In this document: piece after piece, positions 24,424-32,690 of the stretch
Layout: the number at the start of each line of letters is the position of its first letter
Numbering within the stretch: position 1 is the first letter of the stretch
Source: an uncultured Bacilli bacterium
GTDB taxonomy: Bacteria > Bacillota_I > Bacilli_A > RF39 > UBA660
Length of the DNA stretch: 37,182 nt
Reading direction: 5' to 3'
Assembly (NCBI GenBank): GCA_947625425.1
Contig: CANQOH010000009.1
Span: forward strand, 1 to 37,182
Notes under the pieces: model-generated
Database searches by the model: none
Seen by the model: the letters and a program-made list of their open reading frames with translations, nothing else
Told to the model about the DNA's origin: nothing
Translations under genes and position numbers: made by a program

Positions 24424-24447
24424 TCACACTATTTCAAATAATAATAC

Positions 24448-24470
24448 ATAAATAAAAGGCCCTAAAGCCT
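24448..24470 (-). terminator. Terminator of the CotD-like gene
   Basis: AAGGC and GCCTT arms with a T-rich run on the minus strand, directly after the stop at 24472. Confidence 0.65.
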
Positions 24471-24471
24471 T

Positions 24472-24747
24472 CTAATAACCACATTTATTATCGTATACAT
24501 TACTTACTTCATCTTCAGAAGTACAAGTAAATACTGGTTGATAAGTATGTCTATATACATGATGATTTATAATTCTTGTATTTACCGGAATAATATGAGG
24601 TACTTCATAATTCATTTGTCTATGACATACTCTTTCTTGTGGACATTCCATTACTGGTGGACAAGTACATCCTCCACTAGGATTCATTGAATCTATTCCC
24701 ATAACTGGATTCATATTTTCATTTTCATAACATCTATTTAAAAACAT
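24472..24747 (-). CDS. CotD-like spore coat protein
   Basis: 91 residues, rich in Cys, His, Pro and Tyr. EVPHIIPVNTRIINHHVYRHTYQPVFTCTSEDEVSNV follows the CotD coat pattern, in which PHI-P, an NHH-Y run and a late EVSNV repeat occur. The N-terminal 45 residues are Cys- and Met-rich (GGCTCPPVMECPQERVC). CotD is an inner spore-coat protein in B. subtilis; whether this organism makes spores is not shown by the window. A minus-strand CATATGATA (24768-24776) fits the sigma-K -10 pattern CATAnnnTA, but no convincing -35 is seen. Confidence 0.65.
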   Translation of the reverse strand: MFLNRCYENENMNPVMGIDSMNPSGGCTCPPVMECPQERVCHRQMNYEVPHIIPVNTRIINHHVYRHTYQPVFTCTSEDEVSNVYDNKCGY

Positions 24748-24815
24748 AAAAACAATCCTTTCTACTTTATCATATGTAAAAAGTGTTTTTATGTTTGTGT
24801 TATTTAACTCATATC

Positions 24816-25955
24816 TTAATCAATATCTGCTTCTTTTAAGATATATTTATATGCATCTGTAACCCCAATAATTACAAAAATACATTTTTGTTTTCTAATT
24901 ATTTCATAATAAACAATTGGTTTACCTAATAATCTTTGGGCATCCAAAAGCTCACCAAATGATTCACAATCAATAATATTATAACCCGTTAAATCAGGCA
25001 TCTTACGACTATTAACAATTAGTTTATTATATTTATTTAAAATACCATCTCTATATAAGCAATAAGCACTCTTCTTAGGGAATGTCTTAATAAAGAAGTT
25101 AACAGATAATAAGAATAATGTTGTATCTAAGATTAATAATATAACTCCAACATATAATAAAGCTTCTATTGCTGGTTCAGGAGCTAAATGTTTAACATAA
25201 CTATCCTTCTTATTATTATCACTTACTTTTTCTACCTTAACTTGTTTAGAAAGTAATGGTATTTTTACTTCTACAACTGCATCTTTCCTTAATGGTTCTG
25301 TAAAATCTTTATAAGAAGTTTCAATATTAACAAACATTTTTAATAATAAGAAACCAGATATACTAGAATCACTTCCACCATTAATATCACTAACACTTTC
25401 AGCTATTTTATTATAGTGGTCATAATCTAAATTAATATTTTGTGAAATATCTATTTTATCTGTGTTCTTTTCTTCTTTTTCGATTGTTTTGACTAAATTA
25501 GACGTATCATCGGATATTTCTTTACTTGTATCTTCATCAAGTAACTTTAATACTACATCAACATAATAACTATATTTAACATCAGCTTTATCTGATAATT
25601 TATACTCATAATTTAAATCTGTACTAATATCATCTATAATATCCGAAAAATAATAATCACCAGGTGTTAATTCTCCTGTTCCAAATGGATTATCAACATT
25701 ATCTAATAATTTAATTTTTGAATTAATATCTTCTTTTTCTTCATAGTCTAAAGATATTGTTTTGTTTTTAGAAAAACCATTTTCAAAGCAAAAATATGTT
25801 AAAAGTCCTAAAATTACAACAAAACCAAACATAATCATAATTCTTAATGTATAAGATAAATATAAATTAAAACCTCTTTTAATATACTTATTACGATCAT
25901 TAGGTATTTTTTCCATTCTTTCAAAATCTTGATCAGTTATTTTTTTCTTTGCCAT
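24816..25955 (-). CDS. Two-TM membrane protein, DUF5305-like
   Basis: 379 residues from ATG 25955. A cytoplasmic basic start (AKKKITDQDFERMEKIPNDRNKYIKRGF) leads to a first helix (about 35-58), a large outside domain (60-265) with beta-type pattern and acidic linkers, a second helix (about 268-292) and a cytoplasmic tail. The tail has MPDLTGYNIIDCESFGELLDAQRLLGKPIVYYEI, the kind of block seen in DUF5305 proteins. No enzymatic motif is visible. It lies between the CotD-like gene and ffh. The family label is a recognition, not a search result. Confidence 0.5.
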   Translation of the reverse strand: MAKKKITDQDFERMEKIPNDRNKYIKRGFNLYLSYTLRIMIMFGFVVILGLLTYFCFENGFSKNKTISLDYEEKEDINSKIKLLDNVDNPFGTGELTPGDYYFSDIIDDISTDLNYEYKLSDKADVKYSYYVDVVLKLLDEDTSKEISDDTSNLVKTIEKEEKNTDKIDISQNINLDYDHYNKIAESVSDINGGSDSSISGFLLLKMFVNIETSYKDFTEPLRKDAVVEVKIPLLSKQVKVEKVSDNNKKDSYVKHLAPEPAIEALLYVGVILLILDTTLFLLSVNFFIKTFPKKSAYCLYRDGILNKYNKLIVNSRKMPDLTGYNIIDCESFGELLDAQRLLGKPIVYYEIIRKQKCIFVIIGVTDAYKYILKEADID

Positions 25956-26027
25956 TTTTATCACCCTTTTTATAGCAACTCTTATTTTACTCTATTAAAA
26001 GTATATCATATTCCTATTTTATTGAAA

Positions 26028-26051
26028 ATAAAAAAGTAGATTACTCTACTT
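26028..26051 (-). terminator. ffh terminator
   Basis: AAGTAGA-GTAA-TCTACTT with a T-rich run on the minus strand, directly after the stop at 26053. Confidence 0.85.
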
Positions 26052-26052
26052 C

Positions 26053-27360
26053 TTAAAATGGTAATTTCATATTACCGTTACTCATCATTTTCATCATTTT
26101 TTTCATTTCTTCAAATTGATTAAGTAAACGATTTATCTCTGAAACTTCTCTACCACAACCCTTACTAATTCTTTGCTTTCTACTTGCTTTAAGTACTTCA
26201 GGATGCTTTCTTTCGTAAGGTGTCATAGATAAGATAATTGCTTCAACATGGGCCATATCTTTTGGATCAATATTAACATTATTTAAACCCATTTTACGTG
26301 CTTGAGGAAGCATTTTTAAAATATTTTCTAAAGGTCCTAACTTTCTTATTTGTTTTAAACTTGCTAGGAAATCTTCTAAATCATATTTACCACTTAACAT
26401 TTTTTTTGCTTGGGCTTCCGCATCTTCTTCAGAAATAACGCCTTCGACTTTTTCCGCAATGGATAAAACATCACCCATATCTAAAATACGTTCAGCCATT
26501 CGCTCTGGATAGAAAGCTGATAGACCATCTAATTTCTCTGAATCACCAACAAACTTAATTGGTACATTTGTTAAATGTCTAACTGATAAAGCAACACCAC
26601 CCTTAGTATCACCATCTAATTTAGTTAAGATACAACCAGTTAGAGTTAATTTATCATTAAATCCTTGAATAACATTAATAGCATCTTGACCCATCATCGC
26701 ATCAATAACAAGTAATACTTCATTTGGATGACATAAATCAATAATACCAACCAATTCATCCATTAACTCTTCATCTATATGTAAACGACCTGCGGTATCG
26801 ATAATAACATAGTCATTTTTATTTTCTTTCGCATAATCTAAAGCATGACTAACTATTTCATTAACATTCTTTTTACCTTCTGTATAAACTGGTATATTAA
26901 GTTGTTTACCTACAGTTTCTAATTGATCAATAGCTGCTGGACGATATATATCACAAGCTACTAATAATGGCTTTTTGGCATGTTTCTTTCTTAAATAGTT
27001 AGCTAATTTACCACAAGTAGTTGTTTTACCACTACCTTGTAAACCAACTAACATGGCTATAGTTGGATGACCATTAACTTCTAAAGGAGCTTCTTCTCTA
27101 CCCAATAAATCAACTAATTCATCTTTAACAATTTTAATAAATAATTCATCAGGTTTAAGACTCTTTTGAACCTCCATACCTAAAGCTTTTTCTTTTACTT
27201 TATTAACAAATTCTTTAACAACTTGATAATTAACATCCGCTTCTAGCAAAGCCATTCTAATTTCACGCATTGCTTCACTGATATTTTCTTCGGTAATTCT
27301 TCCCATTCCACGAATGTTCTTTATTGCTTTTGATAATCTATCTCCCATGTATTCAAACAT
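26053..27360 (-). CDS. ffh: Signal recognition particle protein Ffh (SRP54)
   Basis: 435 residues from ATG 27360 (AGGTGAT upstream). N domain (about 1-90), G domain with GLQGSGKTTT (about 106-115), DTAGRLHIDEELMDE and TKLDGDTKGGVALS, then the methionine-rich M domain (about 300-435) with LGPLENILKMLPQARKM. Ffh binds signal sequences and 4.5S RNA at the ribosome and docks on FtsY. It shares the cluster with ylxM and ftsY, but a terminator after tmk (27388-27414) lies just before it. Confidence 0.97.
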   Translation of the reverse strand: MFEYMGDRLSKAIKNIRGMGRITEENISEAMREIRMALLEADVNYQVVKEFVNKVKEKALGMEVQKSLKPDELFIKIVKDELVDLLGREEAPLEVNGHPTIAMLVGLQGSGKTTTCGKLANYLRKKHAKKPLLVACDIYRPAAIDQLETVGKQLNIPVYTEGKKNVNEIVSHALDYAKENKNDYVIIDTAGRLHIDEELMDELVGIIDLCHPNEVLLVIDAMMGQDAINVIQGFNDKLTLTGCILTKLDGDTKGGVALSVRHLTNVPIKFVGDSEKLDGLSAFYPERMAERILDMGDVLSIAEKVEGVISEEDAEAQAKKMLSGKYDLEDFLASLKQIRKLGPLENILKMLPQARKMGLNNVNIDPKDMAHVEAIILSMTPYERKHPEVLKASRKQRISKGCGREVSEINRLLNQFEEMKKMMKMMSNGNMKLPF

Positions 27361-27387
27361 TTTAATCACCTACCAATTAGTATAACA

Positions 27388-27414
27388 AAAAAAAGTAGAA
27401 CATTCTACTTTTTT
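27388..27414 (-). terminator. Terminator after tmk, upstream of ffh
   Basis: AAAAGTAGAA-TG-TTCTACTTTT (27394-27411) and a run of T on the minus strand, placed between tmk and ffh. It may reduce ffh relative to upstream genes. Confidence 0.75.
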
Positions 27415-28102
27415 AATCTTTAATCTCTAATATATCACAAACAGTTTTATAAACTTCTTCATGAATATCTTCTATATCACGAAGTTTACCTTTCTTGGTA
27501 ACACAATCAATTTTCTTATAATGATGAATTTCAGCAAGTTCTAAATAAGCATGCTCAGCATTACGAATATGAAGTAAACTAGCTTCATGTTGATCTTCTG
27601 GTTCCGTACGACCTTTTTCTAATTCAGCAACTTTTTGATAAGGCATATACAAAAATAAAGTAACATCAGGTCTTGGTAACTCTAAGAAACCATACTCTAA
27701 ATTTTCTAAATCTTCATATAATTTTAATCTTTCTTCTTTATCAAAGATTTTACCACCTTGATGTCCCATATTACTTTCAACATATCTATCTAAGACAACA
27801 TCATAACCTTGATCTAATAAATCCTTTATTTTACCAATATTATATCTTCTATCAGCTGCATAATATAAACAAGCTACTTTAGGATCAACATTAGCTGCTC
27901 CCTCAGGGAAATATCCTTCTCCAAGATGTTTTTTACCTAAATAATCACCACCAACTATTCTTCCTGTTGGTGTATCATATGCTGGAAAACTAAATCTCTC
28001 TATTTTTCTTCCCGCACGACGTAATCTTTGTACTAATAAACTAGTTTGTGTTTCTTTTCCCGAACAATCTGTTCCTTCAACAACAATTATTTTCCCTTTC
28101 AT
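27413..28102 (-). CDS. tmk: Thymidylate kinase
   Basis: 229 residues. The P-loop EGTDCSGKETQ (about 9-19) has Lys-Glu-Thr where most TMP kinases have Lys-Ser/Thr-Thr; VLDRYVESN is the DR(Y/F) substrate motif; PDVTLFLYMP the core strand before the LID. It phosphorylates dTMP to dTDP in DNA precursor synthesis. FPAYDTPTGRIVG after the P-loop is the TMP-side loop. It sits between ylxM and ffh, an unusual neighbour for an SRP cluster. The site GGTAGGTAGAG is before the ATG. Confidence 0.85.
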   Translation of the reverse strand: MKGKIIVVEGTDCSGKETQTSLLVQRLRRAGRKIERFSFPAYDTPTGRIVGGDYLGKKHLGEGYFPEGAANVDPKVACLYYAADRRYNIGKIKDLLDQGYDVVLDRYVESNMGHQGGKIFDKEERLKLYEDLENLEYGFLELPRPDVTLFLYMPYQKVAELEKGRTEPEDQHEASLLHIRNAEHAYLELAEIHHYKKIDCVTKKGKLRDIEDIHEEVYKTVCDILEIKD

Positions 28103-28150
28103 TTTACTCTACCTACCTTATAAATAATCATACTAAATAATAATCTCTAT

Positions 28151-28178
28151 TTCAATACAAAGAAAAAGATATTATTCG
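28151..28178 (-). terminator. Terminator after ylxM
   Basis: AGAT.ATTA-GCGA-TAAT.ATCT hairpin with a T-rich run on the minus strand, overlapping the stop at 28172. Confidence 0.6.
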
Positions 28179-28471
28179 CTAATAATCTTCTCTATCTTAG
28201 CTTTAATATCTTCTATTTTATCCATTTTTAATACTTCATTTAATTGACAATTTTTTTTGTAAATATTTAAATTTTCTTCATAATAATTTAGTTTTTCTAA
28301 AACATTTTTAATCATTTTTTGGACAGCACTACGACTTATATTCTTATTATCCGCTATTTCACTTAAAGATAAATCTTCTTGATAATAATCATGAAAAGCT
28401 TCCTGCTCTTTTTCGGTTAATAAATCGCCATATATATCATATAAATTATTATAGTAAACAAATTCTTCCAT
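28172..28471 (-). CDS. ylxM: YlxM (UPF0122) SRP-associated helix-turn-helix protein
   Basis: 99 residues. LLTEKEQEAFHDYYQEDLSLSEIADNKNISRSAVQKMIKNVLEKLNYYE is the sigma4-like helix-turn-helix of the YlxM family, usually encoded next to ffh. YlxM modulates SRP GTPase assembly in streptococci. Its ATG follows the ftsY TAG without a gap, so translation is probably coupled. Confidence 0.9.
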   Translation of the reverse strand: MEEFVYYNNLYDIYGDLLTEKEQEAFHDYYQEDLSLSEIADNKNISRSAVQKMIKNVLEKLNYYEENLNIYKKNCQLNEVLKMDKIEDIKAKIEKIISE

Positions 28472-29782
28472 CTACATCATATCCTTAAATAAACCATAAA
28501 TATAATTTTCAATATCAAATGTCTTTAAATCAGTCATTTTTTCGCCAAGGCCAATAAATTTAACTGGTATTTTGACTTCATCTTTAATTGCTAGAACTAT
28601 ACCACCTTTAGCTGTACCATCTAATTTAGTTAAAACAATTCCGGTAATATTAGTTATTTCTTTAAAGGCTTTAGCTTGACTAATACCATTTTGTCCAGTT
28701 GTTGCATCTATTACTAATAATGTTTCATGAGGAGCATTAGGTATATGTTTACCTATTACTTTATTAACTTTTTCTAGTTCTTTCATTAAATTAACTTTAT
28801 TTTGTAATCTTCCTGCCGTATCAATTAAAACAATATCTACATTCTCTTCCTTAGCCTTTACAAGTCCATCATAAACTACACCAGCTGGATCAATATTTTC
28901 TTTACCATAGAATAATGAACCAGTTCTTTCTGCCCATTCTTCTAATTGTTTAACTGCTCCAGCTCTAAAGGTATCACCAGCAATCATCATTACACTCTTA
29001 CCTTCATTTTTATATTTATAAGCTAACTTAGCAATCGTTGTTGTTTTACCTACTCCGTTAACGCCAACCATTAAGATAACAGTAGGTCCTTCACTAGCCA
29101 TTTTAATTTTATCTGATAGAGAATCATTATCAACATAAATAATAAATAATTCATCAACAATAACTTCATTTAAATAGTTAGCATCGGTAATCTTTTCTTC
29201 TTTAACACGAGCTCTTAAACGATCCATAAAGTTCATTACTGTATTAACTCCTACATCAGCATTAATAAGTAATTCTTCTAGTTCTTCAAAATATTCTTCA
29301 TTAATTTTCGTATATTTAATACCTAACATACTTAATTTAGAAACAAATTCTTTTCTTGTTTTTTCTAAACCTTTATCATAAGTAACAATATCTTGAGCTT
29401 CTTCTACTTTTTGATGAGCTTTAACGAATTCTGCCCATTCTTTATCTTCTTCGTCCTCAGGTTCATCTTCATCTTCTTCAAGATCATCTTCGTCTTCTAA
29501 ATCCTCGTCTTCGTCCTCTTCCTCGTCGTCTTCAGCTTCGTCTTCATCATCTTCATCATCATCTTCATCAGGTTCTTCCTCATCAGCAAATAACTCTTCA
29601 TCTAACTCAGGTTCATCAGGAACATAATCATCTTCTAAAGTTTCTTCTTCAGTTACATCACTATCAAAAACACTTATTTCATTTAATTCTTCATCATTAT
29701 CAACGTTATATTCCTTTTTAACTTCTTCTACAACTTTCTCTTTTTTCTTTAATATATTTTTTAATTTATCAAATAATCCCAT
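28472..29782 (-). CDS. ftsY: Signal recognition particle receptor FtsY
   Basis: 436 residues from ATG 29782. An amphipathic lysine-rich start (GLFDKLKNILKKKEK) and an extreme acidic stretch (about 35-125, nearly all D and E) form the membrane-related A region. The NG domain follows, with GVNGVGKTTT (about 240-249), GDTFRAGAVKQLEEWAERTG, DTAGRLQNKVNLMKEL and TKLDGTAKGG. FtsY is the membrane receptor that meets the Ffh-ribosome complex and hands it to SecYEG. It is the first gene of the ftsY-ylxM-tmk run. Confidence 0.96.
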   Translation of the reverse strand: MGLFDKLKNILKKKEKVVEEVKKEYNVDNDEELNEISVFDSDVTEEETLEDDYVPDEPELDEELFADEEEPDEDDDEDDEDEAEDDEEEDEDEDLEDEDDLEEDEDEPEDEEDKEWAEFVKAHQKVEEAQDIVTYDKGLEKTRKEFVSKLSMLGIKYTKINEEYFEELEELLINADVGVNTVMNFMDRLRARVKEEKITDANYLNEVIVDELFIIYVDNDSLSDKIKMASEGPTVILMVGVNGVGKTTTIAKLAYKYKNEGKSVMMIAGDTFRAGAVKQLEEWAERTGSLFYGKENIDPAGVVYDGLVKAKEENVDIVLIDTAGRLQNKVNLMKELEKVNKVIGKHIPNAPHETLLVIDATTGQNGISQAKAFKEITNITGIVLTKLDGTAKGGIVLAIKDEVKIPVKFIGLGEKMTDLKTFDIENYIYGLFKDMM

Positions 29783-29798
29783 ATATATCACCACAAAT

Positions 29799-29827
29799 AG
29801 TATACCTTATCTTATTACTTTTTGCTA
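29799..29827 (-). promoter_or_regulatory. ftsY promoter
   Basis: Minus-strand TATACT (29799-29804), with TAGCAA 17 bases upstream as a weak -35. Confidence 0.5.
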
Positions 29828-29845
29828 TAAAAAAGACCAATAAAC

Positions 29846-29886
29846 TCAAATAATTATTTGACATAATAATATTATAAAACTAGACT
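29846..29886 (+). promoter_or_regulatory. rnjA promoter with overlapping palindrome
   Basis: TTGACA (29858-29863), 17-base spacer, TAGACT (29881-29886). The perfect 16-base palindrome TCAAATAATTATTTGA (29846-29861) runs into the -35. The 5' leader to the ATG at 29979 would be about 85 bases. Confidence 0.5.
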
Positions 29887-29978
29887 TTTAAATTACTTTG
29901 ATATATAATTACTTATAGCGAAGAACTAATACTTTTATTTTTATTAATATTTATTAATTTGAAAGGAAAGATTACGTT

Positions 29979-31661
29979 ATGAATAATAAAGATGGATTTA
30001 CATCCGTCATTGCTTTAGGTGGCTTAGGAGAAGTCGGTAAGAACATGTATGTTGTTACTCATAAAGATGAAATATTCATAATTGATGCTGGTGTCATTTT
30101 CCCTGAAAGTGATTTACTTGGTATTGATTATGTTATCCAAGATGTTACCTATTTAAAACAAAATGAAGATAAAATAAAAGGTTTATTAATTACTCATGGT
30201 CATGAAGATCATATTGGAGGAATTCCTTTTTTACTTCAAAGTGTTAATATACCTGTTATTTATGGAGCTAATACTTCAATTAGCTTAATTAAAAATAAAT
30301 TAGAAGATCGCAACATTGGTTATGACAATTTAGAAATAATTAATTCTGATACTAAAATTAAAACTAAATATTTTAATATTGAATTTATTGCAACAACTCA
30401 CTCAATACCTGATAGTTATGGTATAGTTCTTCACACTCCTAATGGAACAATCGTTTCTACTGGAGACTTTAAATTTGATTTAACCCCTATTGGTCCAATG
30501 GCTGACTTACATAAAATGGCTGAAGTTGGTAAACAAGGTGTCCGTTTGTTATTGAGTGATAGTACTAATGCTTTATCTGAAGGCTTCTCTAAAAGTGAAA
30601 ACTCAGTTGATGAAGCTTTATCTGACATTGTTAATGGTTATAATGGTCGTATTATAATTGCAACCTTTGCTTCTAATATTTATCGTGTTAAACACATTGT
30701 TGAAACTTGTCGCAAAAACAATCGTAAGATAATCATTTTTGGTCGTAGTATGGAAACCGCTACTAATCTAGCTTTAAATAATGGTTTACTAACAGATAAA
30801 TCAATATTTATTGATTCTAATCAAGCTAAGAGTTTAAAGAAAAATGAAATATGTATTTTATGTACTGGTTCTCAAGGTGAACCACTAGCAGCTTTATCAC
30901 GTATTGCTAATGGTACTCATAAACAAATATCATTACTACCTGATGATTTAGTTGTCTTCTCATCTAACCCTATTCCTGGTAATGCTGCTGGTATTAACCG
31001 TATAATCAATAAATTATATTTAAAAGGTGTTAAAGTCATAACTAATTCCGAATTTAGTGATATTCATACATCAGGACACGCTAAACAAGATGAACTTAAA
31101 TTAATGTTAAGACTTATTAAACCCGAATACTTTATGCCAATGCATGGTGAATATCGTATGTTAAAGAGCCACGCTGAACTAGCTATTTCTTGTGATGTCA
31201 AACCAGAAAATATTTTCATTATGCAAAATGGTGATTCTCTTATCTTAGATAATGAAGGAGTTCATCGTGGTCCAAGCGTTACAGCTGGTGATGTTTATGT
31301 TGATGGTTCACGTATCGGTGAAGTAGGATCAGTAGTTATTAAAGATCGTAAATTAATGAGTCGTGATGGTATTTTAATTACTATTATTAATATCAATCCA
31401 TTAACTAAAAAATTATTAATTAAACCAAATATAACTACTAGAGGATTCGTTCTTGTAAATGAAAATGCTGAATTAATTAGTCAAATCGAAAAGAAAACTA
31501 CAGAAGTAATAAATAAATTCTTAAGTGAAAATCCATATAGTTATACTGATTTAAAAAATCAAATTATCTTAGAATTACATCCATATATTAGTAATTTAAC
31601 TGGTCGAAGACCAATCGTCCTACCAGTTATTATGGAAGTTAGAGAAACATCTAGTAACTAA
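29979..31661 (+). CDS. rnjA: Ribonuclease J
   Basis: 560 residues. ITHGHEDHIGG (HGHEDH 73-78) is the beta-lactamase-type metal motif, followed by STGDFKFD, ATFASNIYRVKHI (beta-CASP region), FGRSM and the later MPMHGEYRML. The C-terminal part fits the RNase J dimer region. RNase J is a 5'-to-3' exonuclease and endonuclease that matures rRNA and decays mRNA in Bacillota. rnjA versus rnjB cannot be told from the sequence alone; RNase J1 is the likelier one because only one copy is seen. GAAAGGAAAG precedes the ATG. Confidence 0.95.
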   Translation: MNNKDGFTSVIALGGLGEVGKNMYVVTHKDEIFIIDAGVIFPESDLLGIDYVIQDVTYLKQNEDKIKGLLITHGHEDHIGGIPFLLQSVNIPVIYGANTSISLIKNKLEDRNIGYDNLEIINSDTKIKTKYFNIEFIATTHSIPDSYGIVLHTPNGTIVSTGDFKFDLTPIGPMADLHKMAEVGKQGVRLLLSDSTNALSEGFSKSENSVDEALSDIVNGYNGRIIIATFASNIYRVKHIVETCRKNNRKIIIFGRSMETATNLALNNGLLTDKSIFIDSNQAKSLKKNEICILCTGSQGEPLAALSRIANGTHKQISLLPDDLVVFSSNPIPGNAAGINRIINKLYLKGVKVITNSEFSDIHTSGHAKQDELKLMLRLIKPEYFMPMHGEYRMLKSHAELAISCDVKPENIFIMQNGDSLILDNEGVHRGPSVTAGDVYVDGSRIGEVGSVVIKDRKLMSRDGILITIININPLTKKLLIKPNITTRGFVLVNENAELISQIEKKTTEVINKFLSENPYSYTDLKNQIILELHPYISNLTGRRPIVLPVIMEVRETSSN

Positions 31662-31664
31662 AAA

Positions 31665-31694
31665 ACTTGATAAAAAACATATCAAGTTTTTATT
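31665..31694 (+). terminator. rnjA terminator
   Basis: AAAAACTTGAT and ATCAAGTTTTT pair perfectly, with a T-rich run; it lies directly after the stop at 31661. Confidence 0.85.
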
Positions 31695-31717
31695 TGTATA
31701 CAAAATAATTAGTAATT

Positions 31718-32605
31718 TTAAAGTATAGCAGCATAAAAGAACATAAAAATCAAATAAATAACATAACTAATAAGACATCCTAAAATAATATATATTACTA
31801 TTTTTTTAAAATCTATTTTATAGTTAATACCAGTCGTTGAAGGAATACTATATGAATTATCCAATAAATGTAACTTTTCATAAATATTTAGAACTTTTTC
31901 TTTCCACTGATTTACATTAGAAAAACTTACATTATTTCCAATATTTTGACAATGAGCAATTTCCATTAAATATATAGAAATTAAAAATTGATTAGATATA
32001 TTATTTTTTATAAATTTAAAAGCGATTTTATCTAAAAATTCCACAAAACTACTTTCTAGACTATTAATCAAAAATATTGTTTCATTAGAATCTGTTGTAG
32101 TAGCAAGACCAGAATAAATTTTTCTTTTATTTGACACAAAATCATAATCTCTAATTTTTTCTATACTATAGCTGAATTTTTTTATCAAATTTAAAATATC
32201 ATCGTCAATGTTAGAAATATTTTTACTTAGTTTAGAGACATATGTTATTAAAATTTCAAAAGATCTTTTCCTTTTTGCAAACTCATAATTAAGTAAAGAT
32301 TGAGCCATTTTAGAATATAAATAATAAAAGTTTGCCTCTAAATCTTGTGAATTATATTCTAAAAATTGGCCATAAAAGTTTTCTGCTTCTTCCCAATCTT
32401 CATTTTCACAAGCTTTTCTGGCATTATTTAAAATTCTTTCTAATTTTTCAGTTTCATCAATTTTAAATTTACCCTTTACTATGACTTTATGAAAATTAGT
32501 GTTTTGCACTTTAGCTCCACAATATTTACAATAACCAAATTCTTGATCTTTATCTAAGTTTACTTCACCCTTACACTTGGGACAAATCAATGCTTCTAAC
32601 GCCAT
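31718..32605 (-). CDS. Zinc-ribbon membrane protein, tail-anchored, unknown function
   Basis: 295 residues. CPKC (8-11) and CKYC (26-29) form a zinc ribbon. The middle (about 60-240) is helix-rich with a TPR-like stretch (ACENEDWEEAENFYGQFLEYNSQDLEANFYYLY), and one hydrophobic helix closes the protein (about 267-291) with nothing after it. The zinc ribbon should therefore face the cytoplasm. I do not recognise a family. The gene lies between rnjA and rny, and its promoter abuts the rny terminator and carries a G run (see findings). Codon use is more AT-rich and looser than in the neighbours. Confidence 0.7.
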   Translation of the reverse strand: MALEALICPKCKGEVNLDKDQEFGYCKYCGAKVQNTNFHKVIVKGKFKIDETEKLERILNNARKACENEDWEEAENFYGQFLEYNSQDLEANFYYLYSKMAQSLLNYEFAKRKRSFEILITYVSKLSKNISNIDDDILNLIKKFSYSIEKIRDYDFVSNKRKIYSGLATTTDSNETIFLINSLESSFVEFLDKIAFKFIKNNISNQFLISIYLMEIAHCQNIGNNVSFSNVNQWKEKVLNIYEKLHLLDNSYSIPSTTGINYKIDFKKIVIYIILGCLISYVIYLIFMFFYAAIL

Positions 32606-32631
32606 ATAAAAAACTCCTTAATATCACTAAA

Positions 32632-32659
32632 AGTATACCCCCCCAACTTCATCTGTCAA
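32632..32659 (-). promoter_or_regulatory. Promoter with G7 tract in the spacer
   Basis: Minus-strand TTGACA (32654-32659), 16-base spacer that ends in seven G (32638-32644), TATACT (32632-32637). A length change of the tract would change the spacing. Confidence 0.7.
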
Positions 32660-32660
32660 T

Positions 32661-32690
32661 AAAAAAAAGAAGCTATTTAGCTTCTTCCAT
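32661..32690 (-). terminator. rny terminator
   Basis: AAGAAGCTA-AA-TAGCTTCTT with eight T on the minus strand; it contains the stop at 32673 and ends two bases before the -35 of the next promoter. Confidence 0.85.

Noticed and set aside
29420..29720. GAC/GAA-type simple repeat in ftsY
   Set aside because: It encodes the acidic A region usual for FtsY; no exact long tandem repeat that would suggest an unstable microsatellite.
29887..29978. Riboswitch in the rnjA leader
   Set aside because: The leader is AT-rich with no recognisable riboswitch core or terminator-antiterminator pair.
30431..30628. Minus-strand frame of 65 codons within rnjA
   Set aside because: Opposite the conserved metallo-beta-lactamase core; shadow.
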